A stretch of DNA of 64,000 nucleotides from Apis mellifera. Taxonomy: Eukaryota > Arthropoda > Insecta > Hymenoptera > Apidae. The stretch spans positions 1,803,001-1,867,000 of the forward strand of contig NC_037638.1 of NCBI RefSeq assembly GCF_003254395.2. The letters are read 5' to 3'. The position numbers and the translations under genes were made by a program. The notes under the pieces were generated by a model, which searched no databases, was not told the DNA's origin, and worked only from the letters and a program-made list of their open reading frames with translations. Positions 51,251 through 63,280 of the stretch are shown one piece after another (position 1 is the first letter of the stretch; every line of letters begins with the position of its first letter).

Positions 51251-52567
51251 TTTACACTTGTTATAAATTCTAACCATCAATTGAATATTCATTAATAATA
51301 AATTTCTTTTATTCGCATTAATTAACGTTTCATTAGAGATATTTATATCGTCATAATTTTGAAATACGAAATTAATTATTTCCAATTAGGGATAGTTGAA
51401 AATACGATTAAAAGTGTCGATTTGTTTTGCGTGCGAAGTGGAGGATCGATCAATGCGCTTGTACAATCCAACGATTCTCCCTCGCTTTTCCTCTTTTAAT
51501 CGATTCGATTAAAACGTTCGATGCTCCTTCATTGCGTTGCAACGTTTAGCGATTAGATCAAGTTCAACGCGCACTTATAAATCAAATTCAAAGGGGAAAA
51601 ATTCGTTTCATTGGCAAACGCTCGATTATTATTATTATTATTAAGAATAATAACGAAGATTTACTTCGTTCTTATGAAGTATTCTGAATTTCAGAATTGA
51701 TTATAAGTTTTGAAAATCTTACAATGCTTGAATATTGACATAAAAATATTAGATAGAGAGAGATTTGATCCGATTCTTACATTATGAACTTAAGAAAATT
51801 ATATTTTGATGCGAAAATATATGTTAAAAAAATTCACGTTCAATTTTGATTAACGAAAGTCTCTGCTGTTTCAAATTTCTTTTCTAAAAAAAAAAAGAGA
51901 AGAACTCAATTTTATTAATTGCGAGTTTAATTAATTCTTGCGAAAATATTGACATTTTCCACTTGCAATAAACTGCAGATATATCGATTCTAAAATTGAT
52001 CAAACTTGATCAAATATAATATAGAAAAATTTCTTATAATTTACATCATCTTTGATATATTTATATTAGAATTTTCTTTCTGAAAATTGAAGATCGATCA
52101 ATAAAATTCGAAAAATAACAAAATTAACATTTTATCTGTCGATTATTTTGAATTTTTGAAAGGAAAGTTTCGAATCTGTTCAAATCTTACTCGCGATTCG
52201 CTCGATCCCATCACTATCGGCACGTAACGACCGCGTGTCGCTCCTTCCGATGTATACGCGCCACGATTGTTTAAATAATAAATGAAGATAGCATTGTTAC
52301 CGCTATTCTCGGCTGCTCTGATTAGCAATCGGGATTTTCCTAACTTGTAAAGTTGCCCTGCTTCTCGCAGATGTTCACGCTTGCTGGCTCGATTAGAAAA
52401 TAATGTTGCATTTTTGGTTCAACGATATCGCGCCTGTTTCGCCCCCCTTTTGCACAACTCCACACGTTCGAAACGACACAGTTTCGTGCAATTGTACCGG
52501 TTTCGTGTAGTTGATAGACAAACGTTAAGAAAGAAAGTTAAATAATACTGGATAGTGCATGATTCTA

Positions 52568-54030
52568 CGTATCCATTTAGATAGTTTCTTTTTTTTTTCC
52601 ACATCAATAGATACACGTTATGATAATATAATAACGGTATATTATGCGAAATCATAGTGGAATTTGAGTCACGTACAAATTATTTTTCGTTATACAATTA
52701 TTTATATACTTTCATTATTGTATTAAAATAATATAGTAATCCAAAAATTTAATTTAATTTTCAATCTTCAATATATTATTTTATTGTAATATATTATTAT
52801 ATTGTAATATGATAAGTATACAATACAATGAGAGGAATGTATATATTATAATATATATATATATAAAACTTGTTGTTATGATACAGTTTCTGTGTATCCA
52901 TTCAGATCATTTCTTTTTTTTTTCCATCAATAAATATATGTTATGATAATGTAGTAATAGATATATTATATAAAATCATAATGTAATTTGAATCAAATTA
53001 TTTTTTATGTACATATATTTTGTACATTTTTAAATTCAGATCCATTCAAATCATTTCTTTTTTTTTTTCCATCAATAAATACATATTATGATAATGTAGT
53101 AATAGATATATTAAAATCATAATGTAATTTGAATCAAATTATTTTTTGTGTATATATATTTTGTACATTTTTAAATTCAGATCCATTCAGATCATTTCTT
53201 TTTTTTTTCCATCAATAAATACATATTATGATAATGTAGTAATAGATATATTAAAATCATAATGTAATTTGAATCAAATTATTTTTTGTGTACATACATT
53301 TTTAAATTCAGATCCATTCAGATCATTTCTTTTTTTTTTTCCATCAATAAATACATGTTATGATAATGTAGTAATAAATATATTATGTAAAATCATAATG
53401 TAATTTGAATCAAATTATTTTTTGTGTACATACATTTTTAAATTCAGATCCATTCAGATCATTTCTTTTTTTTTTTTTCCATCAATAAATACATATTATG
53501 ATAATGTAGTAATAGATATATTATGTAAAATCATAATGTAATTTGAATCAAATTATTTTTTGTGTACATATATTTTGTACATTTTTAAATTCAGATCCAT
53601 TCAGATCATTTCTTTTTTTTTTCCATCAATAAATATATATTATGATAATGTAGTAATAGATATATTATGTAAAATCATAATGTAATTTGAATCAAATTAT
53701 TTTTTGTGTACATATATTTTTAAATTCAGATCCATTCAGATCATTTCTTTTTTTTTTCCATCAATAAATACATATTATGATAATGTAGTAATAGATATAT
53801 TATGTAAAATCATAATGTAATTTGAATCATACAAATTATTTTTTGTGTACATATATTTTGTACATTTTTAAATTGTGATTAGTGTATTGAAATAATACAG
53901 CAATTGAAAGATTTAATTTAATTTTCTTCACTATGATTTCAATCTTTCATACTTGTATACGATTTATTATATTGTAATATGATAAATACAATACAATGGG
54001 ATATATGTATATATTATAATATACATAATA
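52568..54030. repeat. Minisatellite: seven copies of a 131-147 bp unit
   Basis: Units start at about 52895, 53039, 53180, 53311, 53447, 53594 and 53729 and end near 53869. Each contains ccattcagatcatttc, a T-run, ccatcaataaata, tatgataatgtagtaata and gtaatttgaatcaaatta. Length differences come mainly from the T-run and a ttttgtacat segment. A more diverged copy lies at about 52568-52710. The sequences after it (52711-52870) and after the array (53880-54030) are also related to each other, both with taatttaattttc and attgtaatatgataa. Confidence 0.9.
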
Positions 54031-55189
54031 TCACTGTTGTTATATGGTACAGTTATCATCAACACGAGTTTGAAATTATACTAGTAGTCAGTCGGTTTGA
54101 ATAGGCGTTATTGTACGATACTTTACAACAAGGGGGACGACGTTTATTTGTAAATATAGAAATCATATCGAATTTGATTGTAAGTTATGGTAGCCTTATG
54201 TTTTCGTTCTTATTCACTTTTAACTATTTCCGTCACTGATATACACGTACGTGTTATTCTCTTTGTCAAATAAACAGGATATAGGTTAGAAATTCGTACG
54301 ATATGAGTGGCGATTCCATGGCTCGAAATAAAATTGAAAAATATATAGAATGCAATTCTTTTGTTCGTTTTCGAGTAAAAAAAAAAAATCTGAATTTGAT
54401 TTTTGATTTTTCAAATGTGAGTGAAATTAATTTAATTCTGTAGAAGAAGTTATAGATTGTTATTCTACGAATAACCAAAAAATGTAAAATAAAATTATAT
54501 GTGTATATTAATTGATAAGGATTTCAATATGAAGACTTTTTTTTTGTTATTTGAAGAAAAATCGTTCAAATACAAATGAAATTAATTAATTCTCGATTGG
54601 ATAGAAATCGATAAATGATCATTCCATACGTGAAAACAAACGAAAAATTTGAAATAAAAATATGTATCTTAAATTCTCATTTTTTAGATTAAATAAATAT
54701 GAATCTTCTATTTTTTTCTTAAAATTAATTCTTAATCGAAAGAAATATATTCTTTATTTTTATATTTACAATAATTTCACTCGAATTTCTAAACTCAAAG
54801 TTTCAATAATTATTCTTAATTGTATGCAAGAAAATTAATATTTTTTAAAAAATAAATATTCGTTGATTAACATTGACTTACAAAACGTGAAGATACAATA
54901 ATGAAATTTATCTATATATAAAAAGAAATAAAGTCTAATTAAATATATTTTCTTAATTCTTATCTCGAGCCAAATATAAAATCTCCTCGATAATAACCAG
55001 ATAAATTCCTCGTATAAGGTTTCTCGCGTGAATTTTTTAATGTTTATGAAAAAATGCAATATTTAATCATAGACGAAGCGATTAATTTACTTCAACGTGT
55101 GATTATACTCTATTCATTCGATTCTTTAACAAGAATTTCGTAATAAAACTAATTTCCTTTTCGAAATCGAGACCGATTAACAATTTTCT

Positions 55190-55493
55190 AACTTTTTAGA
55201 AATCATATATAATTATATATAATATATATAATTTTCTCATACAGTGTATAAAATTTTAATTTAAGTGTTATTTATAAAAGTGTATGATATTCAAATAAAA
55301 ATGAAAAATTTCTTTTTTTACGAGACAATTCGATTTTCTGATTTTTCAGAAACTATATATATAACTATATATAACTATATATATATATATATAATTTTCA
55401 CACACAGTGTATAAAATAAAATTTTAATTTCGAAGGTGTTATTTATATAAGTATAGACGTTTAAATAAAAATGAAAAATTTCTTTTTTACGAG
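55190..55493. repeat. Two-copy direct repeat, unit about 155 bp
   Basis: Both copies contain an AT run, acagtgtataaaa, ttttaattt, a gtgttatttat segment, tcaaataaaaatgaaaaatt or its close variant, and end in cttttttacgaga. The copies begin near 55190 and 55340 and are moderately diverged. Confidence 0.7.
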
Positions 55494-56059
55494 ATGTACA
55501 AAGTTGTTAAAGATAGGTAATTAAATGGATATTCGTTATTTCTCGGAAATTATGATCTTTCGAACGCGAAACGTTTCTTCAAATAACCAATTAACTCCAC
55601 GCAACAGACTTATTAAATCATACTGTCTCTCGAACAAAATGTTATTATGGTTATGGCCGATGCACTTTGCAACTTGGCATCGTTAATTTGCCAAGAGGTA
55701 AAAAAGAATAATTTCACACGTAGAGGCGACACTCACCACTTACTACGTATCCACTAGTGACTACATTTTTACCAACATGATATCCAATTTCTTGGTAAGT
55801 TTCCGTTCGAAGGCAGATAAGATAGGTTGGCCGACATTGTTAACGCGAAATTTATTTATACGAAACATTTTCACAAATTTATCATGACGAAGGTGAACCG
55901 TTCTTTTTTTAGATTTTAACGAAACTTTTTTTTTTTACGAATTTCACGTTTCATCTTCCCTTCCATTGTGAAAAGAATTATTTACATAACAAGCGGTTAT
56001 TTTAGGTTAGGAAACTCGCCCCATTAGAGATCGAATCGTTAGTATGTAGTAATGTTTTT

Positions 56060-56430
56060 ATATTTTTGAGAAATTTAAGAATCGAAGATTTTCGAGAGTT
56101 GTTCTAGAAAGTTGTTTCTAGTTAATAGATGTTTTTTTCGATAATTTCAATGCAGTGTTTATTCAAATTCTCTAAGAGTAATTCTCGAAAGTTATTTTTT
56201 TTTATTAGTGAGAATTATTATCTATAATTAGTTACCAGTCAACGCAATATTTATTAGGAAAAAATAACTCTTGAGAATTTTATATTCAACTAATGGATAT
56301 TACGCCGAGAATTACTCTTTTACTCTCGAATAATTACTCTCAACGCGGTGTCCTAGGAAAAAACAACTCTCGAAAGTTTTACACTCTCGGTTAATGGATA
56401 CTATGTTAATGACAATTGCTTTCAAATAGT
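56060..56430. repeat. Degenerate tandem repeats, about 115-120 bp
   Basis: Three or so diverged units share elements such as aggaaaaaa(t/c)aactct(t/c)ga, ctaatggatatta or gttaatggatacta, and ctctcgaa. Borders are not sharp. They lie directly left of the mariner remnant. Confidence 0.5.
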
Positions 56431-56689
56431 TTTAACACACTGTTAACCAACTCTGGCGACCTTTACTTTTCGATACTTGTATATCTTACTTTTATATTAT
56501 CTCGAGATACATTGGTTAAATCTCATATTATCACGATTCTCATCGAAATGTTGAAAAAAACAACTATTACATTTTAATCATATGAAATTGCCAATTTTAG
56601 AATAACAATCTATTTTGTTTAGCATATTTTGACTTCTTATATATTTCCTTTATGTAATAATTTTTTTTTGTATTAGTTTAACTATTTTT

Positions 56690-57600
56690 TCAGAAACGAA
56701 CGAATTTAGAATATTATTCCTATGAGAGTTTAAGTCGAGCCACAGTGCAGTCGAAACGTATCGAAATATTAGGTTAGCTTTCGATGAGAAGATTCTATTC
56801 ATGAGAGGACGGTTCGATGATGATTTAAAAAATTCAGAAATGAGAATCTTGAAAAACGAGCCGACCGAAATCCATATCGAATAAAGATAAATCAAAAGTC
56901 AAAATGGAAACAGAATTATCACGAAATATCTCGAATGATAATTTTTAAACATTTGCACACAGTGGATAAAGCGAAACATTAAAAAAATACATACCGCGCC
57001 ATCTGACAGAGGATCAAAAGTTGTGGTGTTTCGAAGCGTTTGTCGCGTAAAACTCGGTAGAAGTTAATTTTTGAATTTTTTATAAAATTATAACCCGTGA
57101 TGAGAAACGTGATACTGCACGATAATCGTACAATTCGGACAACGATTGGGTTAGTGAAAATTTTAAACAAATACCGAAACCAGTATTACGATCGAAAAGA
57201 GGTTATGGTGATTGTGTGGTGATCTGTAAAGGAAATGATTCGTTATTCTTTTCTGAAACAAGAAGATAACAGATTAAAAAAAGTATTATTAAAAAATTGA
57301 TTAAAAAAACAATTCGCATTTAAGTTAATAGACACGGACTTATTCTCCCGCACGACAACGCTCTACAAAAATTAACCGAATCGAAATATGAAATCTTAAC
57401 CTATCCATCGTACTCGCCAGATATTTCCATCAATCGATTGTGCTTGCTTCGTCATTTATACTTATTTTTAAAAAAAAATAAAATATTACGACATTCGAAT
57501 AATCGCAGCATTCGAAGAATTTTTTCGCAGTAAAATCTTAAAGTTTCATGAAAATTTATGAAATATGTTAATTGGAATATCCCGTTGAGAAAAGATGATT
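56690..57600 (+). mobile_element. Decayed mariner (Tc1/mariner, DD34D) transposase copy
   Basis: Reading through frame changes and stops on the plus strand, pieces of a mariner transposase appear in the right order. They are FKKFRNENLE (about 56820) from the DNA-binding half, HLTEDQKLWCFEAFVA (about 57000), IITRDEK (first catalytic Asp, about 57090), KEVMVIVW (about 57195), PHDNALQKL (second catalytic Asp, about 57350) and YEILTYPSYSPDIS (about 57390), followed by a weak C-terminal match. The third catalytic Asp position appears as Asn (SPDISIN). Many stops and at least two frameshifts show that it is dead. Terminal inverted repeats and TA target duplications could not be located with confidence, so the outer borders are approximate. 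Confidence 0.8.
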
Positions 57601-58737
57601 AAAGGCTCGTATCATGATCGAATGAAAATTGTAGTTTCGAAAATATATTCTTTCTCCTTCGATCGGTAAAAACAATTTCACGAGTGGTACGATCTAATTA
57701 ATCGAAATTAACTCGATTAACTTATTATTATTATATGTGCTTCGAACGATAAATTATATTCGGTCAAAACTTTCTCGATCCACGATTACTTTATACACCC
57801 GATAATACAGTGTATCGCGATAAAAATCAAAATTTTTCCCCGTATCCACGACCTACGATCACGTAAAGGTCGCTTATGGAATTCCTGCGGCCGATAAAAC
57901 CGGTAAAAACGAAAAGAGCGAGGCGATAGTCTTTGATCTCGGCGGTGGGCTCCTCGCTTCGACCTCTCACCTCCTGCGTGAGTTCACGCTCGTGTCCGCG
58001 GAGGTGGCGGCGGCGGCGACCTCGATTCGACTTCGAACTTCGTCGTGTCGGCCATTCGTCGACCTTTTGGATCGCGATTCGTCATGTGAACGGCGTGGAT
58101 AGGTCGTGTGCAATTTGTCGGCTACCCAATTCTCCTATCACGGAGACGTTTGTTCGATCTTTCTCACCTTCGACGACACGAGACATGGAAATGGAAATTT
58201 CTTCATCGATCATTTCTTTCTCGATTTATAATTAATTTTTAATTAATGAAATATTTATATATAATTTTTAATTAATGAAATAAGACGAATTTGATATACA
58301 ATTATCTACTTGTTGTTTCTACTCGAGCGATAATGTGCCAGTTGAATATATTTCTTCGCGTTCACGTCGTCGCAATAATTGAGAAGGTAGCTAAACGCGT
58401 AATAGGAACAATGAGACCATCACGACATTGCGACAAGTTATAACATTTACAAATACAGGTATAATAATAAGCGCAAAAAAACATCTAACGATTTCAATAA
58501 TCGATCTTCAATGGTCAAAAAAATTTTTTCGATATTTCATTTTCGAAAAATTTTTTACATTCTCGCTTTTATCTTCTTACTTTATAAACTTCATTTTTTA
58601 CCCACTTTTCGCTCGAGAACCTCATCATCATTCGGTAAACTTTATTTTCGAAAAAATTTTCCTCGAAATTTTCGATTCGCTCGAGAATCTCACCACTTTG
58701 CAAGATATTCTCGTAATATTAAATTTTCGAAATATTA
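57601..58737. other. Gene-less region with a CpG-rich pocket
   Basis: A GC-rich pocket at about 57880-58130 includes a ggcggcggcgg run near 58007. A 100-codon plus-strand open frame overlaps it but has no recognisable domain. It could be a promoter or alternative first exon. Nothing more can be supported. Confidence 0.4.
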
Positions 58738-59160
58738 AGCTTCGACAAATTTTTCACATTTCTGATATATTTTTATTTACTCCCTCTCGAAACTAATAAA
58801 AAAAATTGTTAAAAAGTATCAAGTTTCATTTTTCGAAAAATTTTTCTCCCCTTCTTTATCTTCGAAATTTTCGAAATATTAAGCTTCGACAAGTTGTTCA
58901 CATTTCTGATATATTTTTATTTACTCCCTCTCGAAACTAATAAAAAAAATTGTTAAAAAGTATCAAGTTTCATTTTTCGAAAAATTTTTTCTCCCCTTCT
59001 TTATCTTCGAAATTTTCGAAATATTAAGCTTCGACAAATTTTTCACATTTCTGATATATTTTTATTCACTCCCTCTCGAAACTAATAAAAAAAATTGTTA
59101 AAAAGTATCAAGTTTCATTTTTCGAAAAATTTTTCTCGCCTTCTTTATCTTCTCGAAATT
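58738..59160. repeat. Tandem repeat, three copies of a 144-145 bp unit
   Basis: Copies begin with agcttcgacaa at 58738, 58882 and 59027 and contain cacatttctgatatattttt, actccctctcgaaactaata and aagtatcaagtttcattttt. They are nearly identical apart from a few substitutions; the third fades out near 59160. Shorter related pieces occur to the left (about 58530-58735). Confidence 0.9.
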
Positions 59161-60368
59161 TCTCGTCTAATAAAAAGTTCCATTCGTCCCAACATCATTC
59201 TCCTCGCCCAATAATTCCCATCGTTCGGTGGCTGCGATTACGTCAGCGAAAGTCACCTTGAACCAGAGGGTCGCCGCGTTCGATCCGTGTGGATTTTAGT
59301 TCCTGAAAGTGAGCCCCGAGGCGCAAGCTCCTCCCAGAGTCAGGCCTCCGTGTGGTTTCGCTCGTTTTTCCCGCGCGTAACATCCGTGGAAAGGTCATTG
59401 GGAAGAGGTCGTTCTCCTCCTCATGGATCTATCTTCTTCTCAGAGGAAAAAAAGAAGAAGAAGAAAAAAGAAAGGACACGACGATTTAACGACGCCTGAG
59501 ATTTCGTTTATCTATCCTTGGCTTGTGTTCCACTTTGATCGTAAAATCTCGCCCAATGGCTTTCCAGTGTTTTACGTTGTGTTCCTTTCGTAAGGAAGGA
59601 GCTGAAACTTTGAGAAAAATAATTTTTTTTTTTTTCCAATCGTCAAAGTGTTGTTATTCAACGACGATAATAACGAGAGAAGTGTAAATCAATTGAAATA
59701 ACGATCGAAACAATTTTTCAAAGATTTTAATTGATTTTACAATCTTTCCTTGTCAATCGAAGTCTACGACTCAGTGTTATTGAAATCTTCGATTTATAAT
59801 CTCTTTTACGATCGTAAAACAAGTTCGTGTTGTGAAAATATTTAAATAAACAATTTCAATTTTCAAAGCTTAAAATCGATAACGATAAAACTTGGAAAAC
59901 TCTTCTATCTTCGTGTAACAACTTAACAACTTCTTTTTACGAGTCTAATCTTCGATCTAATCTATCTCCCCTCCCCTTCTTTTTTTTTTAAAACGAGTAT
60001 GCGCGAAACGAGTTTCTTAATTTCACGTTGCGGAAAAAAAAATATGGATAGAAGAACGAAATAAAAAAAAAAAAAAATTCGATCGCAGGATGCTTTCTAA
60101 TCGTTCCTCGACATAAATTGAGGTTCCGCGCAGTACCTAGTGACCCTAGAGCAACGGCAATTACGCCTTTTAATCGCCGTTTATGTTCATTCAGAGGCCG
60201 TGGTTAATTAGCGATCATCTAAAAAAAAAAAGGAAAAAAAAAAAACGAGTGAATAATAATAGCTCGATCTCTCCGCTCCGTCCGCCATTTTATTTTAAAA
60301 CGCGTCTCTCGACACGTTTTCCTCTTCTCGATTTTTCGATCTCGATCTTTTCTCCTTTTTTTCCCTGC

Positions 60369-60403
<35 letters not shown>
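60369..60403. repeat. (CT)n microsatellite
   Basis: About 35 bases of almost pure CT repeat, with a short (GA)n tract about 125 bases downstream at 60525-60549. Opposed CT and GA tracts of this kind resemble GAGA-factor sites of insect promoters, but this is only inferred. Confidence 0.85.
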
Positions 60404-60406
<3 letters not shown>

Positions 60407-61049
60407 TTCCCCCTCCCTCCGTCCGTCCGTCTCACGAACTTTTCCGTCTTAGAATTGCGTCGATGCACGTAGCAATGTGACGATCGACCTTTCGACGACG
60501 CCGCCTCCAGAAATAGATATCTGTGTGTGAGAGAGAGAGAGAGGGAGAGAGGTGGTCAAAGACATTTTGCGCTCGATCGAGGTCCAGTTACTTTTCTTTT
60601 CTTTTTTTTCGGTCGGTAACGAAGGACGATACGATAATTCGAATCTATTTAGATCGATTGGTAAAGGAGTTTTGGAAACTCCTCGTGACATTTCTCGCCT
60701 TATTTCGAGTATCATATGGTTATGCGTATTTTACGCGACACGTAAATCGTACACAGAATAAGTACAAAGTTATATACGTTGTCTGTGAGAAATTTTTGTT
60801 TCTTATTGGGTCAAGTGTTTATTGGCTTGGTTTGTACGTATTGATCGTACACACAGGCTATCGAACGGTTGGGAATATGCCGGACTATATAATGTAAGAT
60901 TGAAACTGCCTTAATTGCTCCATCTCTGTTTCATTAATCTCCATTTCTGTTTCATTTATCTCGTTTAAATTGGTTATTATACATCGGGGAGTTTCTCATT
61001 TAAATGTACATAAGTTTATCGCGTATCTTATATTTAGTTTAATGCGATG

Positions 61050-61065
61050 ATGCGCATGCGCATGC
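61050..61065. promoter_or_regulatory. NRF-1 palindrome
   Basis: The sequence gatgcgcatgcgcatgcga contains the complete NRF-1 site GCGCATGCGC, in a stretch with other CpGs. No gene start could be tied to it in the window. Confidence 0.4.
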
Positions 61066-63280
61066 GATTTGGCCGGGAAGAATAACAATTTAGAAAATAT
61101 AATTAAGTCCGTAATTGACCTTTTTTTTTTTTTTTTCGTCGAGTTGTTGAAAGTACAGCGATTAATATTGCGGTTCGTAATATTGCGTTGAAACTTTTTG
61201 TTTCAAAGTTGGTATTACCATTTCTTTTGCACGCTATTTTTAACGCACTTTGATCGTAACGATCTCGAAATGTTGGTGGAAAGTTACTTTGGAAACTTTT
61301 TTTTTTTTATATAGAAACTGCGTTATTCTTAACGTGAAACGAATTTATAAAACACACTGTTGCAAACTGAACCGTGTAATAATTTATGATTCGTGTGTAG
61401 CGGATTATTTCACGATTAAAAAAAAAAAAATAATTTTAAAAGGATAATAAATCAAACCAAGATGATCGAGCGAGAAATAAAACAATCGATCGAATCTTTC
61501 TTTCGATCGAATAAAAAAAAAAAAAAAGAAAGATTTATTCTACAGATGCCATCTCTTGGCAATCTATTTTCTTCTCACCGAAACCGGCCACGGAATAAAT
61601 AGTTTACTCGTGGTCGGTACACGTGCCTATGAAAAATCGCGACAACCAGACACTCAACATACAGGTTCTAGATATTTTATATCTACCGTCATGAATCTCA
61701 CCCCCATGATCAATTATCGACGGTCGATGGTACGCGCAAAATCCCTGTAATTAATCGTCCCATCTAGTTGCGCCAATTAAGCCAAACGGCTTGGTGCGTT
61801 TCACTTAAGTTTCCCTTAAGGCGGATCGTCGACGAGTTAATTTTTCGTTATTTATGGTAGCCGGTAATCCTCATAAGTAACACCAATTACAAGAGCGCCC
61901 TCTGCGTTCCCCCCTCCCCCTCGACCTTTGCTGATCGAGGGTTGAGAGTTGTATCGCATGCACGCACGAGATTTGCACTCTCGCGCGTGCGCACACGTCG
62001 CATACACAATACACCGAGTGCAATGACTTCTGCTTTAAATCCGGTCCTTGGACGCTTCGTATGCATGAAATTAACGGGTCTCTGACCAGAGCTGGGAGAA
62101 ATTGGAAGTAAGTTGAAGAAATAAGGGAGAATTGATATATTTTCATAAACAGATATCATTTTTGTTATTCATCGTGCCGTGAAAATCACTGATCGAACAC
62201 TGTTTACCATTTAGACGATTTTCTGTCTTTGCAGGACTAACCTCAATGATCGATTCGCATGGAATGAACTTGAACTTGGTTTTTAACTTTGGTTTGAATC
62301 GCATGAAGTAATCACATTATCCGTGTATGTATACGATTGTTGTGTATCGTTCAATCGATTGTTAACGCTTTCAGTCTACGGTAGATATTACGAAAGTGAC
62401 AGTTCAATTAAGTGTTAATCAGTGGCAACGACTTTACACGCGATCGATACATACGATTTTAATAATTAATTTTTTTATTAATTAATTATATTATCATATA
62501 ATTCGTTCGAATATTTTTCCTACGTATCGTTACAAATAATCGTGCAACTTGTACGACGAATCACGAGCGATGGATACAGCCCTGGGACATGCGTACATGC
62601 GTACGAAGCGAGGGCATTACCAGACGTTTATTTTCGCGGGAGATACAGGGCTCCCTCGAACTCGGTGAGGTTGAAATACGATGCGTTACGCACGATAATG
62701 CGTTTTAAAAGAGCAACATGATTTTTCTCCCTTTGCGCCATAGGACCACACCCTCGACCAACCGTATACACCGGGTGTCCCCATCAACGTGAAACCGCAT
62801 AATTGCGATATAGGATGTGCTTGACATTAATAAGCAAAAACAGAACCATTATTAAGCATGCAAGTTTGCCGCAACTGCGAGGAAAAGTACGATTGGTCGA
62901 TAGGCTATTGCAGTCGATAATACATTTCTCGACAGGATCGTTCTCGTTTCATTTTTTTCATTCCTATTTTTTTTTTTTTTTCTTTCTTTTAGTATCTCGT
63001 AGTATCTCTACGTTTTCCTTTCTTTTTATTTCGCTCTTTATAACCACTCCTTGTTCTCAATTATATCGAGCGTGTTTGCAAAGCTGTGAGAATTCAGTTC
63101 TCTCCGATATCGTGATGCGACGATATCACGCACGATCGTGTGCGACACACGACGATGTGTTCGTTGATTTTTCTCGTGTAAATCGTCTCGCTTGGATGCA
63201 CGCGTCGAAAGTTCTTCATAGTTTCTTTCGTTTCCAGAAATTTTCCTCTAACGTTATACTTTTTCCTTTTCTTAAAGGAT

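Larger units (their letters stand above)
48961..52560. other. Gene-less region, mixed composition
   Basis: No coding exon was recognised. It contains a run of 10 G at about 49103-49112, a 19 bp near-perfect palindrome at 49806-49824, (AT)n tracts at about 50737-50754 and 51196-51246, and CpG-rich pockets at about 50770-51120 and 52190-52400. The first of these pockets holds a CRE palindrome. It may be intron of the gene suggested to begin at 48.8 kb. Confidence 0.45.
54031..56689. other. Gene-less region with small repeats
   Basis: No coding exon was recognised. Contains a two-copy direct repeat at about 55190-55493 and a degenerate repeat zone at about 56060-56430 (both listed separately). 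Otherwise the sequence looks like ordinary non-coding DNA. Confidence 0.45.
59161..63260. other. Gene-less region with GC-rich pockets and microsatellites
   Basis: No convincing exon. It holds CpG-richer pockets at about 59215-59500, 60270-60560 and 61880-62100 and near 62560-62760, a (CT)n tract at about 60369-60403, a (GA)n tract at about 60525-60549, and an NRF-1 palindrome at about 61051. Poly-A and poly-T runs are frequent. Open frames here are short and low in complexity. Confidence 0.45.

Noticed and set aside
56440..57700. Terminal inverted repeats of the mariner remnant
   Set aside because: Several A/T-rich candidate ends were compared by eye and none paired convincingly, so element borders are left approximate.
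57933..58235. 100-codon plus-strand open frame in a GC-rich pocket
   Set aside because: Composition is typical of CpG-rich noncoding DNA and no domain is recognisable. The pocket is listed as possible promoter instead.
60523..60897. 124-codon plus-strand open frame with hydrophobic parts
   Set aside because: It begins in a GA microsatellite (EREREGER) and continues into a T-rich stretch that translates as Phe and Leu. No recognised domain and no fitting splice sites.
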